Source: an uncultured Eubacteriales bacterium
Lineage (GTDB): Bacteria > Bacillota > Clostridia > Christensenellales > Aristaeellaceae
Direction of reading: 5' to 3'
DNA length: 52,997 nucleotides
NCBI GenBank assembly: GCA_902799465.1
Contig: CADCAS010000013.1
Coordinates: forward strand, 1-52,997
Each line of letters starts with the position of its first letter. Within the stretch, counting starts at the first letter, position 1. The position numbers were made by a program, and so were the translations under genes. This document shows positions 42,893 to 51,044 of the stretch, piece after piece. The notes below the pieces were generated by a model that saw only the letters and a list, made by a program, of their open reading frames with translations, was not told the DNA's origin and did not search any database.

Positions 42893-43494
42893 CGAGGATC
42901 AAGCTGTGCGGGCTGACGCGGCCCTGCGACATCGAATGGGCCAACGCCCTGACGCCGGATTACATCGGCTTTGTGTTCGCCCGAAAGAGCAGGCGCTATG
43001 TCGCGCCCGAGCGGGCGAGCGCCCTGCGCGCGGGACTGGATACAGGTATCCGCGCGGTAGGGGTGTTCGTCAACGAGGTCCCGGAGGCCGTGGCGGCGCT
43101 GTTGAACGGCGGCGTCATCGACATCGCCCAGCTTCACGGCGGCGAAGACGCGGACTATATCCGGACGCTGCGAAAGCTGACGGACAGGCCCCTGATCCAG
43201 GCATTCCGCGTGGACAGTCCCGCGGATCTGGAACGGGCGATGAAGAGCGCCGCGGATTACATCCTGCTGGATAACGGCCCGGGCGGCACCGGCACGGCCT
43301 TCGACTGGTCGCTGTTGAAGGCCTTCGAGCGCCCCTTTTTTCTGGCGGGAGGCCTTGGCCCGGAGAACGTGGCGGAGGCCATCAAAGCCCTCCATCCCTT
43401 TGCTGTGGACGTGTCCAGCGGCACCGAGACGGACGGCGTGAAGGATTATACAAAGATGGCCGCGTTTGTGAACGCGGCGCGAGACGCGCATTAG
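42889..43494 (+). CDS. trpF: phosphoribosylanthranilate isomerase
   Basis: 201 residues, TIM barrel. Starts RIKLCGLTRPCDIEWAN (catalytic Cys in KLCG), then IGFVFARKSRRYV, IAQLHGGEDADYI, ILLDNGPGGTGTAFDW with the catalytic Asp, and FLAGGLGPENV, VDVSSGTETDGVKD. Amadori rearrangement between the TrpD and TrpC steps. The start ATG 42889 overlaps the trpC stop. Confidence 0.95.
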   Translation: MTRIKLCGLTRPCDIEWANALTPDYIGFVFARKSRRYVAPERASALRAGLDTGIRAVGVFVNEVPEAVAALLNGGVIDIAQLHGGEDADYIRTLRKLTDRPLIQAFRVDSPADLERAMKSAADYILLDNGPGGTGTAFDWSLLKAFERPFFLAGGLGPENVAEAIKALHPFAVDVSSGTETDGVKDYTKMAAFVNAARDAH

Positions 43495-43506
43495 GAGGAA
43501 ATGACC

Positions 43507-44697
43507 ATGACCAATCCCAACGGGCGCTTCGGCATCCACGGCGGACAGTACATCCCGGAGACGCTGATGAACGCCGTGATCGAGCTGGAGGCCGCCTACG
43601 ACGCAGCCAAGGCCGACGACTCGTTTCAGGCAGAGCTTACTGAGCTGTTCAACGAATACGCGGGCCGTCCCAGTCGGCTGTACTTCGCCAAACGCATGAC
43701 CGCGGACCTGGGCGGCGCGAAAATCTACTTAAAGCGCGAGGATCTGAACCACACCGGCGCGCACAAGATCAACAACGTGCTGGGCCAGGCGCTGCTGGCA
43801 AAGCGCATGGGCAAGACCCGGCTGATCGCCGAGACCGGCGCAGGTCAGCACGGTGTGGCCACCGCCACCGCCGCGGCGCTGCTGGGGATGGAATGCGTGG
43901 TGTACATGGGGAAGGAGGATACCGTTCGGCAGGCGCTGAACGTGTACCGCATGCGGCTCCTGGGCGCCGAGGTCATCCCGGTGGAGACCGGCACCGGCAC
44001 GCTGAAGGATGCCGTGTCCGCCGCCATGCGGGAGTGGACCAACCGCATATCCGACACCCACTACTGTCTGGGCAGCGTCATGGGGCCGCACCCGTTCCCG
44101 ACGATCGTGCGTGATTTCCAGGCGGTCATCTCCCGGGAGATCAGGCAGCAGATTTTGGAGAAGGAGGGCCGGCTGCCCGACGCGGTGCTGGCCTGCGTGG
44201 GCGGCGGGTCCAACGCCATCGGCGCGTTCTATCACTTCATCGGGGACAAATCCGTGCGGCTCATCGGCTGCGAGGCCGCGGGGCGCGGCGTGGACACCTT
44301 CGAGACCGCCGCCACCATCGCCACGGGCAAGCTGGGCATCTTCCACGGCATGAAGTCCTACTTCTGCCAGGACGAATACGGCCAGATCGCTCCGGTGTAT
44401 TCCATATCGGCGGGGCTCGACTATCCCGGCATCGGCCCGGAGCACGCCTGGCTGCACGACACCGGGCGGGCGGAGTACGTGCCCGTCACCGACGACGAGG
44501 CCGTGAACGCCTTCGAGTATCTGTCCCGCATGGAGGGCATCATCCCCGCCATCGAATCGGCCCACGCCGTGGCGCACGCCATGAAGCTGGCCCCGGCGAT
44601 GGGGAAGGATCAGATCATGGTCATCAACATCTCGGGCCGGGGCGACAAGGATTGCGCCGCCATCGCCCGCTACAGGGGGGAGAACATCAGTGAATAG
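43507..44697 (+). CDS. trpB: tryptophan synthase beta subunit
   Basis: 396 residues, PLP enzyme joining indole and serine. PLP lysine in [15 protein letters not shown] (HTGAHK), [12 protein letters not shown], the phosphate loop [10 protein letters not shown] and GRGDKD near the C-terminus are all intact. This is the TrpB1 type that works with TrpA. I place the start at ATG 43507 (MTNPNGRFG), eight bases after AGGAGG; ATG 43501 is only two bases from it. Overlaps trpA by eight bases. Confidence 0.95.
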   Translation: MTNPNGRFGIHGGQYIPETLMNAVIELEAAYDAAKADDSFQAELTELFNEYAGRPSRLYFAKRMTADLGGAKIYLKREDLNHTGAHKINNVLGQALLAKRMGKTRLIAETGAGQHGVATATAAALLGMECVVYMGKEDTVRQALNVYRMRLLGAEVIPVETGTGTLKDAVSAAMREWTNRISDTHYCLGSVMGPHPFPTIVRDFQAVISREIRQQILEKEGRLPDAVLACVGGGSNAIGAFYHFIGDKSVRLIGCEAAGRGVDTFETAATIATGKLGIFHGMKSYFCQDEYGQIAPVYSISAGLDYPGIGPEHAWLHDTGRAEYVPVTDDEAVNAFEYLSRMEGIIPAIESAHAVAHAMKLAPAMGKDQIMVINISGRGDKDCAAIARYRGENISE

Positions 44698-45547
44698 GAT
44701 CGAAAGCGCTTTTCAGAACGGCAAGGCGTTCATCGCCTTCATTACCTGCGGCGACCCGGACCTTGAGACCACGGCGGCCTGCGTGCGGGCGGCGGTCAGA
44801 GGCGGCGCGGACCTCATCGAGCTGGGCATTCCATTCTCCGACCCCACCGCCGAGGGCCCGGTGATCCAGGCCGCCAACGAGCGGGCGCTCAAGGGCGGGG
44901 TGACTACCGACAAGATTTTTGAACTGGTACAGGAATTGCGAAGAGACGTGACAGTACCGATGGTGTTCATGACCTACGCCAACGTGGTCTATTCCTACGG
45001 TGGCCTGCCTGAATCTTCGATTCAGCCAGGCCAGTCTGGCGCAAAGCACCAGACCGCGAAACCAAAGGTTTCGCGCCTTTACGGCATCGAGCGCTTCTGT
45101 GACAAATGCGTCGCGGTAGGCATTGACGGCATGATCCTGCCTGACGTGCCCTTTGAGGAGAAGGAGGAGTTCGCCCCGGCCTGCCGTCAGCGCGGGCTGA
45201 GCTTCATCAGCCTCATTGCCCCTACCAGCGAAAACCGCGTCGCCATGATCGCGCAAGAGGCGGAAGGCTTCCTATATATTGTGTCGTCCATGGGGGTCAC
45301 TGGCGTTCGCCGCGAGATCACCACCGACATCGGCGCGATGGTGAGGCTCGTGAGGGAGAACACGTCCATCCCCTGCGCCGTGGGCTTCGGCATCTCCACC
45401 CCGGCGCAGGCGAAGCGGATGGCCGACCTCTCCGACGGGGCCATCGTAGGCAGCGCCATCGTGCGGCTGATCGCCGAGCACGGAAAAGACGCCCCGGAGA
45501 GCGTCTATCAATATGTGAAATCGATGAAGGAGGGCATGGGGTCGTGA
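44690..45547 (+). CDS. trpA: tryptophan synthase alpha subunit, with in-frame palindromic insertion
   Basis: 285 residues, TIM barrel that releases indole from indole-glycerol phosphate and passes it to TrpB. Catalytic Glu and Asp are in [28 protein letters not shown] is the loop-6 region. The family normally has about 260 residues; here 28 extra ([16 protein letters not shown] to KVSRLYG) interrupt VVYSYG / IERFCDKC after residue 104. They are encoded by the element at 45001-45084. Removing those 84 bases restores a normal TrpA sequence. The extra loop follows the strand carrying YANVV, near the active-site face, so activity may be retained or altered. Overlaps the ACT gene by four bases. 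Confidence 0.93.
   Translation: MNRIESAFQNGKAFIAFITCGDPDLETTAACVRAAVRGGADLIELGIPFSDPTAEGPVIQAANERALKGGVTTDKIFELVQELRRDVTVPMVFMTYANVVYSYGGLPESSIQPGQSGAKHQTAKPKVSRLYGIERFCDKCVAVGIDGMILPDVPFEEKEEFAPACRQRGLSFISLIAPTSENRVAMIAQEAEGFLYIVSSMGVTGVRREITTDIGAMVRLVRENTSIPCAVGFGISTPAQAKRMADLSDGAIVGSAIVRLIAEHGKDAPESVYQYVKSMKEGMGS
45001..45084. mobile_element. 84-bp triple-hairpin element inserted in frame in trpA
   Basis: Flanked by the 5-base direct repeat TACGG (44996-45000 and 45080-45084). It contains three back-to-back hairpins with 3-base loops: 45001-45015/45019-45033 (15-bp arms, one C-C mismatch), 45034-45042/45046-45054 (one mismatch) and CGCGAAACC-AAA-GGTTTCGCG at 45055-45075 (perfect). The length is a multiple of three and no stop codon arises. 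It resembles in behaviour the Rickettsia palindromic elements, which also insert inside genes in frame. No second copy lies in this window. Confidence 0.8.
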
Positions 45548-45960
45548 TCAGGCAGCTATCCATATTCGCGGAGAACAAGAAGGGGGCCATGCATCAGGTG
45601 ACCCAGGCGCTGGCGGACGCGGGCATCAACATGAACACGCTGGTCACCAACGACAGCGCGGAATTCGGCATCATACGCATGCTTGTCAGCGACACCGACG
45701 CCGCGATGGCCTGCATGAAGGCGGCAGGGTACCTCTGCCACGTGGACACCGTGGCCGCGGCGGAGATCGGGGACGAATGCGGCAGCCTGAACGCGCTGCT
45801 GGAGACCCTGAGCCGGGGGAACGTGAACCTGGACTACCTCTATGTGACCTATTCGAGCCTGAGCAAGCGCCCCGTGGCCATACTTCGCACCCAGGACATC
45901 ATGGAGGTGGAGGGCTTTTTGCGGGCAAAGGGGTATAACATGCTGGAACGACTGGATTGA
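45544..45960 (+). CDS. double ACT-domain protein at the end of the trp operon
   Basis: 138 residues: two ACT-like amino-acid-binding domains, about 1-65 ([32 protein letters not shown]) and 70-138 (SLNALLETLSRGNVNLDYLY). No catalytic domain. Such proteins sense amino acids and bind or modulate enzymes. Its start GTG 45544 overlaps the trpA stop (GTGA) and has AAGGAGG upstream, so it is co-translated with the trp genes. Inference: a feedback sensor for aromatic amino acids, possibly acting on TrpE or on the DAHP synthase encoded next door. Confidence 0.82.
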   Translation: MIRQLSIFAENKKGAMHQVTQALADAGINMNTLVTNDSAEFGIIRMLVSDTDAAMACMKAAGYLCHVDTVAAAEIGDECGSLNALLETLSRGNVNLDYLYVTYSSLSKRPVAILRTQDIMEVEGFLRAKGYNMLERLD

Positions 45961-45961
45961 A

Positions 45962-45985
45962 AAAGGCGGGCAAATGCCCGTCTTT
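45962..45985. terminator. shared terminator of the trp and aroF operons
   Basis: 10-bp stem AAAGGCGGGC / GCCCGTCTTT with one G-U and a 4-base loop; T/A-rich on both sides. It reaches the stop codon of the convergent DAHP synthase gene. Confidence 0.75.
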
Positions 45986-47010
45986 CAATACTCCGCCAGC
46001 CTGTAGATCAAATCCCTGGTCTTCTCCCAGCCCAGGCAGGGGTCGGTGATGGACTTGCCGTAGACACCCTCCCCGGGCTTCTGGCAGCCGTCCTCCAGAT
46101 AACTCTCCACCATCAGGCCCTTGACCAGGCCGTGGATGTCTTCGGACAGCGCGCGGCTGTGCATCACGTCCTTGCAGATGCGGATCTGCTCCATGTAGCG
46201 CTTGCCGGAATTGTTGTGGTTGGCGTCCACGATCACGGCGGGGTTCTGAAGCCCGCTTGCCCTGTAGAGCTCCAGCAGCTCCCACAGGTTTTCATAGTGG
46301 TAGTTGGGATGGGAGCGCCCGAAGTTGTCCACGAACCCCCGCAATATGGCGTGGGCGAGGGGATTGCCGGGGGTGTGCACCTCCCAGCTTCGGTAGATGA
46401 ACTCCTGCGGGCTCTGCGCCGCGGCGATGGAGTTCATCATCACGGTGATGTCCCCGGCGCTGGGGTTCTTCATCCCCGCCGCCACGCCCAGACCGCTGGC
46501 CACGAGCCGGTGCTCCTGATTCTCCACCGAGCGCGCGCCCACGGCCACGTAGCTCAACAGGTCGGAGAGGTAGCTGTAGTTGGACGGATACAGCATCTCA
46601 TCGGCGCAGCTGAAGCCCGTCTCCTTCAGGATGCGGGTGTGCAGCTCCCGTATGGCGATGATGCCCGCCAGCATGTCCTCGCCCTTGTCCGGGTCGGGCT
46701 GGTGCAGCATGCCTTTGTAGCCCACGCCCTTGGTGCGGGGCTTGTTGGTGTATACCCGGGGCACGATCAGGAGCCTTTCGCGGACCTCCGCCTCGACCTC
46801 TGAAAGCCTGTGCATGTAGTCCAGCACCGCGTCCTCCCGGTCCGCCGAGCAGGGGCCTATGATCAGCAGCAGCCGGTCGTCCCTGCCCGTGAGGATGTCC
46901 GCGATCTGCCCATCCCGCGCCGCCTTCCGGCGCTTCATGGCCTCGCCGATGGGATAATCCCGAAGCAGCTCCTGGGGCAGCGGCATCTTCCGCACGAATT
47001 CCATTTGCAT
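45985..47010 (-). CDS. aroF: 3-deoxy-7-phosphoheptulonate synthase (DAHP synthase, class I)
   Basis: First enzyme of the shikimate pathway: phosphoenolpyruvate plus erythrose 4-phosphate. 341 residues of the AroFGH type: LLLIIGPCSADRED, PRVYTNKPRTKGVGYKG, VGARSVENQEHRLVASG, GMKNPSAGD, VIVDANHNNSGK and CLGWEKTRDLI. The N-terminal extension before the barrel fits a feedback-regulated form. ATG 47010 has GAGGAA eight bases upstream; an in-frame TTG two codons earlier is too close. It starts 14 bases after the ABC ATPase gene and is probably its co-transcribed partner. Confidence 0.95.
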   Translation of the reverse strand: MQMEFVRKMPLPQELLRDYPIGEAMKRRKAARDGQIADILTGRDDRLLLIIGPCSADREDAVLDYMHRLSEVEAEVRERLLIVPRVYTNKPRTKGVGYKGMLHQPDPDKGEDMLAGIIAIRELHTRILKETGFSCADEMLYPSNYSYLSDLLSYVAVGARSVENQEHRLVASGLGVAAGMKNPSAGDITVMMNSIAAAQSPQEFIYRSWEVHTPGNPLAHAILRGFVDNFGRSHPNYHYENLWELLELYRASGLQNPAVIVDANHNNSGKRYMEQIRICKDVMHSRALSEDIHGLVKGLMVESYLEDGCQKPGEGVYGKSITDPCLGWEKTRDLIYRLAEY

Positions 47011-47024
47011 ACGCAATTCCTCTG

Positions 47025-47819
47025 CTATGATAATAATATCCTGTCGTTGGCGAAGGCTTCGCCGCTGGCCTCGGAAAAGGCGTCCATGAGCATCTCCACG
47101 GTGAGATGCTTCTTTTTATCCCCGGAAATGTCCAGAATCACGCGGCCCTCGTTCATCATGACGAGGCGGTTGCCGTAGCGGATGGCGTCGCGCATGTTGT
47201 GGGTGACCATCAGGGTCATGAGGTTGTTCTCGGTCACAATCTGCTCCGAGAGCTCCAGCACCTTCTGGGCGGTGCGGGGATCCAGCGCGGCGGTGTGCTC
47301 GTCCAGCAGCAGCAGCTTGGGCTTTTTGAGCGTCGCCATAAGAAGCGTCAGCGCCTGCCGCTGCCCGCCGGAGAGCAGGCCCACCTTCGCGGTCATGCGG
47401 TCCTCCAGGCCGAGGCCCAGCTTTTTCAGCTTTTCCCGATAGGCTTCGCGCTCCTGCCGCGTGATGCCGATCTTCAGCGTGCGCTTCTGGCCCCGTCTGG
47501 CGGCGAGGGCCAGGTTTTCCTCGATCTGCATAGTCGCGGCGGTGCCGGTCATGGGGTCCTGAAACACCCGCCCCAGCAGACCCGCGCGGCGGTACTCCGG
47601 CAGATGGGTGAGCTCATAGCCGTCGATGGCGATGCGTCCGCTGTCGATGGGCCACACGCCCGCGATGGCGTTGAGCATGGTGCTCTTGCCCGCGCCGTTG
47701 CCGCCGATGACGGTCACGAAATCGCCGTCCGCGAGGCGCAGGTTCAGCCCGTCCAGCGCCACCTTCTCGTTGACGGTCTTCGGGTTGAAGGTCTTTCGCA
47801 CGTTCACGAGCTCAAGCAT
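47025..47819 (-). CDS. aromatic-type ABC importer, ATP-binding protein (TrpZ/YckI-like)
   Basis: 264 residues: Walker A GGNGAGKST, signature LLSGGQRQALTLLMA, Walker B LLLLDEHTAALDP and the switch His in MVTHNMRDAI. In this family the D of the usual DEPT is followed by EHTAALDP, as here. Works with the permease that overlaps its start by eight bases. Context (leader peptide, DAHP synthase) points to aromatic amino acids as substrate. Confidence 0.9.
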   Translation of the reverse strand: MLELVNVRKTFNPKTVNEKVALDGLNLRLADGDFVTVIGGNGAGKSTMLNAIAGVWPIDSGRIAIDGYELTHLPEYRRAGLLGRVFQDPMTGTAATMQIEENLALAARRGQKRTLKIGITRQEREAYREKLKKLGLGLEDRMTAKVGLLSGGQRQALTLLMATLKKPKLLLLDEHTAALDPRTAQKVLELSEQIVTENNLMTLMVTHNMRDAIRYGNRLVMMNEGRVILDISGDKKKHLTVEMLMDAFSEASGEAFANDRILLS

Positions 47820-48720
47820 GTCCCGCGCCCCCTTTCATGTTCGCCTTCCAATGCGGCACGGCGAGGAACACGGCCACCACCAGGGCCGAGAGCAGCTTCA
47901 GCAGGTTGGTGTTCAGTCCCAGCCACAGCACGACCTGTATGACGATGTAGTAGATCACCGCGCCGATAGCCACGCCGGTCAGCTTCAACGCAAAGTTGCG
48001 AAACAGCTTCCCGAAGAGCACATCCGAAATGATGACGGCGGCCAGGCCGATCACGATGGCGCCGCGGCCCATGTTCACGTCCACGAAGCCCTGATAGTGA
48101 GATAGCATCGCCGAGGACAGCGCCACGATGCCGTTGGAGATCATCAGGCCCAGGATCTTGCAGACGTTCGTGTTGATGCCCTGGGCGCGGCTCATGGAGG
48201 CATTCGCGCCGGTGGCGCGCAGGGAGCTGCCCAGCTCCGTGCCGAAGAACCAGTACAGCAGGCCGATCACCGCTGCCAGGATGACAAGGGATATGACGAT
48301 GGGGTTCTCCATCCCGACGGAGCGCACGTTGCGCTGGCTGACGATCAGCGCGTACTTGGTGACGTTGATGCCCTGGTTGGCCTTGAAGCCCATGATGGCC
48401 AGGTTGATGGAATACAGCGAGAGCTGGGTCAGTATGCCCGACAGAATCGGCGGGATGCCCATGACGGTGTGGAAGATGCCGGTCATCAGCCCCGCCAGCA
48501 TGCCCGCCAGCACCGCGCACAGAAGCGCCAGCCAGACGTTGACGCCGTTCAGCATCAGCATCACGCATACCGCGCCGCCGGTGGCCATGCTGCCGTCCAC
48601 GGTCAGGTCCGCCAGATCCAGCACCTTGTAGGTGATATATACGCCAATGGCCATGATGCCCCAAATGAGGCCCTGGGCCACCGCGCCGGGAAGGGCGTTG
48701 AGTAATGAGGTTATGTTCAA
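47812..48720 (-). CDS. aromatic-type ABC importer, permease (TrpY-like)
   Basis: 302 residues with about eight membrane segments; ITYKVLDLADLTVDGSMATG near the N-terminus and GSSLRATGANASMSRAQGIN are landmarks of the permease family that pairs with PF04392-type binding proteins. A 107-base spacer with an inverted repeat separates it from the binding-protein gene. ATG 48720 is preceded by AACGACCTTG, a weak ribosome-binding site, so yield may depend on upstream translation or mRNA structure. Confidence 0.9.
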   Translation of the reverse strand: MNITSLLNALPGAVAQGLIWGIMAIGVYITYKVLDLADLTVDGSMATGGAVCVMLMLNGVNVWLALLCAVLAGMLAGLMTGIFHTVMGIPPILSGILTQLSLYSINLAIMGFKANQGINVTKYALIVSQRNVRSVGMENPIVISLVILAAVIGLLYWFFGTELGSSLRATGANASMSRAQGINTNVCKILGLMISNGIVALSSAMLSHYQGFVDVNMGRGAIVIGLAAVIISDVLFGKLFRNFALKLTGVAIGAVIYYIVIQVVLWLGLNTNLLKLLSALVVAVFLAVPHWKANMKGGAGHA

Positions 48721-48743
48721 GGTCGTTGCCTCCAGTATCAGAT

Positions 48744-48817
48744 GAATGGAAAATGGAGAATGGAAAATGATGTATTCAGTCCTTCATTGTCCATTTTCCA
48801 TCATCCATTGTCCATTG
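48744..48817. repeat. inverted repeat of AATGGAAAATGG units between importer genes
   Basis: Left arm AATGGAAAATGGAGAATGG near 48746-48770 and, inverted, CCATTTTCCATCATCCATTG near 48791-48811. It resembles short palindromic repeats scattered in gut Clostridia. In the mRNA it would form a hairpin that could protect the binding-protein transcript. Confidence 0.55.
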
Positions 48818-48827
48818 TTTACGACGG

Positions 48828-49772
48828 TTATCCCTCAATCGCCACGTAATCCTCGGGAATGCTCACGCCCAGCAGCTCGGCCAGCTCCGCGTTGTACTCC
48901 TTGGTGACGTTGGGAGCGAAGGCGACGTCCAGGGTGGCGACGTCCGCGCCGTTCACCAGCACCTCATAGGCCATCTCACCGGTGGCGCAGCCCAGGTCGT
49001 AGTAGCTGATCGACAGGGTCGCCACGCCGCAGCCCTTGCAGATGCCCTCCTCACCGGCGATGACCGGCTTGGCGGCGGGCTCCACGACGTTGCGGATGGC
49101 CTCGGTGCAGGAGGCGGCGGTGTTGTCGGTGGGGATGTAGATCACGTCGCAGCCGTCGCAGGCGGACTGGGCGACGGAGGCCACGTCGTTGGAATCGGCG
49201 AAGGTGAATTCGGCGGTCTCATAGCCCAGCTCGGTGAGATAGCCGGTGATCACGTCCACCTGGTACTTGCTGTTGGGCTCGGCGGAGCAGTACAGCAGGC
49301 CCACGGTCTTGGCGTCGGGGAACAGCTCATGAAGCATCGCGGCCTGCTGATCCAGCGGGGCGAGGTCCGAGGTACCGGAGACGTTCATGCCCGTCGCGCC
49401 GGTCCAGTCGTCGATGTCCAGGGCGGTGGCGTAGTCGGTGACGGAGGTGCCCAAGATCGGGATGTCGCCGGTGGCGGCCACGGCGGCCTGCAGCGCGGGG
49501 GTGGCGTTGGCCATGATCAGGTTGACGTTGTTGGAGACGAAGGAGTTTACGATGGTGGAGCAGGTGTTGGAATCGCCAGAGGCGTTCTGCACGTCAAAGG
49601 TGACGGCGTCGCCCAGCTTGGCGGTCAGCGCGTCCTGGAAGCCCTGGGTGGCGGCGTCCAGCGCGGGGTGCTGCACCAGCTGGCACACGCCCACGATGTA
49701 GGTCGCTTCGGCAACGGCAGTCATGCCCAGACAGAGGGCAACGGCGGCGAGGATGGCAAGCAGCTTCTTCAT
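48828..49772 (-). CDS. aromatic-type ABC importer, substrate-binding protein (TrpX family)
   Basis: 314 residues of the PF04392 family (TrpX/YckB type), which in streptococci is tied to tryptophan uptake. Signal peptide MKKLLAILAAVALCLGMTAV then EATYIVGVCQLVQHPALDAA, a hallmark (QxVxHPALD). Further blocks are ANATPALQAAVAATGDIPIL, VGLLYCSAEPNSKYQVD and IYIPTDNTAAS. The only Cys in the signal region (LCLGM) is inside the hydrophobic core and does not form a convincing lipobox ahead of the predicted AVA-E cleavage site. ATG 49772 follows AGGAGG. Preceded by an attenuator. Confidence 0.9.
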   Translation of the reverse strand: MKKLLAILAAVALCLGMTAVAEATYIVGVCQLVQHPALDAATQGFQDALTAKLGDAVTFDVQNASGDSNTCSTIVNSFVSNNVNLIMANATPALQAAVAATGDIPILGTSVTDYATALDIDDWTGATGMNVSGTSDLAPLDQQAAMLHELFPDAKTVGLLYCSAEPNSKYQVDVITGYLTELGYETAEFTFADSNDVASVAQSACDGCDVIYIPTDNTAASCTEAIRNVVEPAAKPVIAGEEGICKGCGVATLSISYYDLGCATGEMAYEVLVNGADVATLDVAFAPNVTKEYNAELAELLGVSIPEDYVAIEG

Positions 49773-49804
49773 GATTCGGTTCCTCCTGATAAAAAATGTA
49801 TCAT

Positions 49805-49835
49805 AAAAGCGGCCCTCCCATCCGGAGAGCCGCTT
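49805..49835 (-). terminator. attenuator hairpin before the importer / aroF operon
   Basis: 12-bp stem (49807-49818 with 49824-49835, one G-U on the minus strand), loop of 5, and TTTT on the minus strand. It lies 32 bases downstream of the leader-peptide stop codon and 33 bases before the binding-protein gene. Confidence 0.8.
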
Positions 49836-49866
49836 CAATGAACCAGTGATCCATGTCCGCGATTCT

Positions 49867-50004
49867 TCAGACGGGTATCGGCGAAAAGCTGAAAAACGCA
49901 AAAAACAGCTGCGCGAAGATAAATCGCACAGCATTATTGGCAGAAATGGCAGAGGACATTTCGCGGCGGGAGACAGTCTGCGTGGAAGTATTCATGCGCT
50001 TCAT
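49867..50004 (-). CDS. phenylalanine-rich leader peptide
   Basis: A 45-residue open frame with its own start (ATG 50004) and AGGTGG eight bases upstream, directly after a strong promoter. The end reads RFIFAQLFFAFFSFSPIPV: seven Phe among residues 28-40. This is the layout of the enteric pheA leader. A terminator hairpin follows at 49805-49835. Inference: slow decoding of Phe codons when charged tRNA-Phe is scarce changes the RNA fold and lets transcription reach the importer and DAHP synthase genes. I could not derive a convincing antiterminator by hand; AAATGTCC in the leader can pair with GGACAT after its stop, which is one candidate alternative fold. Confidence 0.7.
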   Translation of the reverse strand: MKRMNTSTQTVSRREMSSAISANNAVRFIFAQLFFAFFSFSPIPV

Positions 50005-50038
50005 ATCTATTCCCACCTTTCCTCTGTGTTTGATACGC

Positions 50039-50066
50039 ATTATAACACGATCCGGCTCAAAGTCAA
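50039..50066 (-). promoter_or_regulatory. promoter of the leader / importer / aroF operon
   Basis: Minus strand TTGACT (50061-50066), 16-base spacer, TATAAT (50039-50044) with an extended TGT before it. The untranslated and leader region to the first transporter gene is about 260 bases. Upstream, 50067-50308 holds only a fragment of the GGGAACGACCTC repeat at 50249-50267. Confidence 0.8.
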
Positions 50067-50308
50067 TATCACATTGCTTTGCTAATGCGTTAAATTTTGA
50101 TATTTCAGGTCTAAAGTACGTATAATGTGGCACAAATGTTAATGTATGGATAAATCTTCCGGCTGGTGGAAAAATGATGGTATTTGTTATGCTTTGTGCA
50201 AAATGGGATGGCTGACGTCACAGCAGAAATACCGATTTGAAGCAATTTGGGAACGACCTCCCAGTCATTTCATCAAATCCAGTTTATCACGTCAGTGCGC
50301 TACGGCCC

Positions 50309-51016
50309 TCATTCAAAGCGCCACCCGTGCTCGCCGTGGTAGATCATCAGCCGGGTCATGCCTCCGTCGACGCAGATGTTTTCGCCGGTGATGAACCCGG
50401 CTTCGTCGGAGCAGAGGAACATGGCGAGCGCGGCGATATCCTCTGGCTTTCCGACCCGGCCCACGGGCTGTTGACGGGCATCGGCCCCGCCGATGTCCGA
50501 ACCCGTGGTGTCGATCCAGCCGGGAGAAATGCTGTTGACCCGCGCCTTTCCCGCCAGGCTGATCGCCAGGGCGTGCGTCAGCGCAGCAATGCCGCCCTTG
50601 GCGGCGGTGTAGCTCTCCGTCTGCGGCTGGCTCATTCGGTCGCGGGACGAGGCGATGTTGATGATCGACGCCCCCGCGAACAGGTGAGGCGTCAGCAGCT
50701 TTGTCAGATAGAACGGCGCGGTCACACCCACCGACAGGGCATACTGGAACTCCTCATAGCTGCAAGCTTCAATGCCCTTCATGAGGGGCAGCGCGTTGTT
50801 GACGAGAAAATCCACATGCCCGCTTTGGCGGATGACGGATTCAGCGAAGCGCTCCAGGGCGGCCTTGTCGGACACGTCGCCGACGAACCAGTCCCCGGGC
50901 TGAATGTCGATGATGTGGACCGCGGCCCCTCTCTGGCGGAAGGCGTCGGCAATCGCCCTGCCTATGCCGTGCGCGCCGCCGGTGACGACGGCGATTTTTC
51001 CTTCAAAGGAATGCAT
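50309..51016 (-). CDS. short-chain dehydrogenase/reductase (SDR)
   Basis: 235 residues, classical SDR. Cofactor motif VVTGGAHGIGRAIA, an acidic residue after the second strand (HIIDIQPGD) that favours NAD(H), NNALPLM in place of the usual NNAG, catalytic Ser in INIASSRDRM and YTAAK with Tyr and Lys, then the closing FITGENICVDGGM. Substrate unknown. AGGAGGAA lies just before ATG 51016. Follows the HAD gene by 28 bases in the same direction; they may be one transcript. Confidence 0.88.
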   Translation of the reverse strand: MHSFEGKIAVVTGGAHGIGRAIADAFRQRGAAVHIIDIQPGDWFVGDVSDKAALERFAESVIRQSGHVDFLVNNALPLMKGIEACSYEEFQYALSVGVTAPFYLTKLLTPHLFAGASIINIASSRDRMSQPQTESYTAAKGGIAALTHALAISLAGKARVNSISPGWIDTTGSDIGGADARQQPVGRVGKPEDIAALAMFLCSDEAGFITGENICVDGGMTRLMIYHGEHGWRFE

Positions 51017-51044
51017 TTTTTCCTCCTGTCATTGTCGCGTGATG

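Noticed and set aside
45001..45084. Self-splicing intron or sequencing artefact in trpA
   Set aside because: It is far too short for an intron and has no intron core. Three clean hairpins plus a target duplication and preserved frame are not typical of an assembly artefact.
49853..50125. Plus-strand frame opposite the Phe-rich leader
   Set aside because: No ribosome-binding site and no family features; the minus-strand leader has a promoter, a start with ribosome-binding site and a terminator in the right order.
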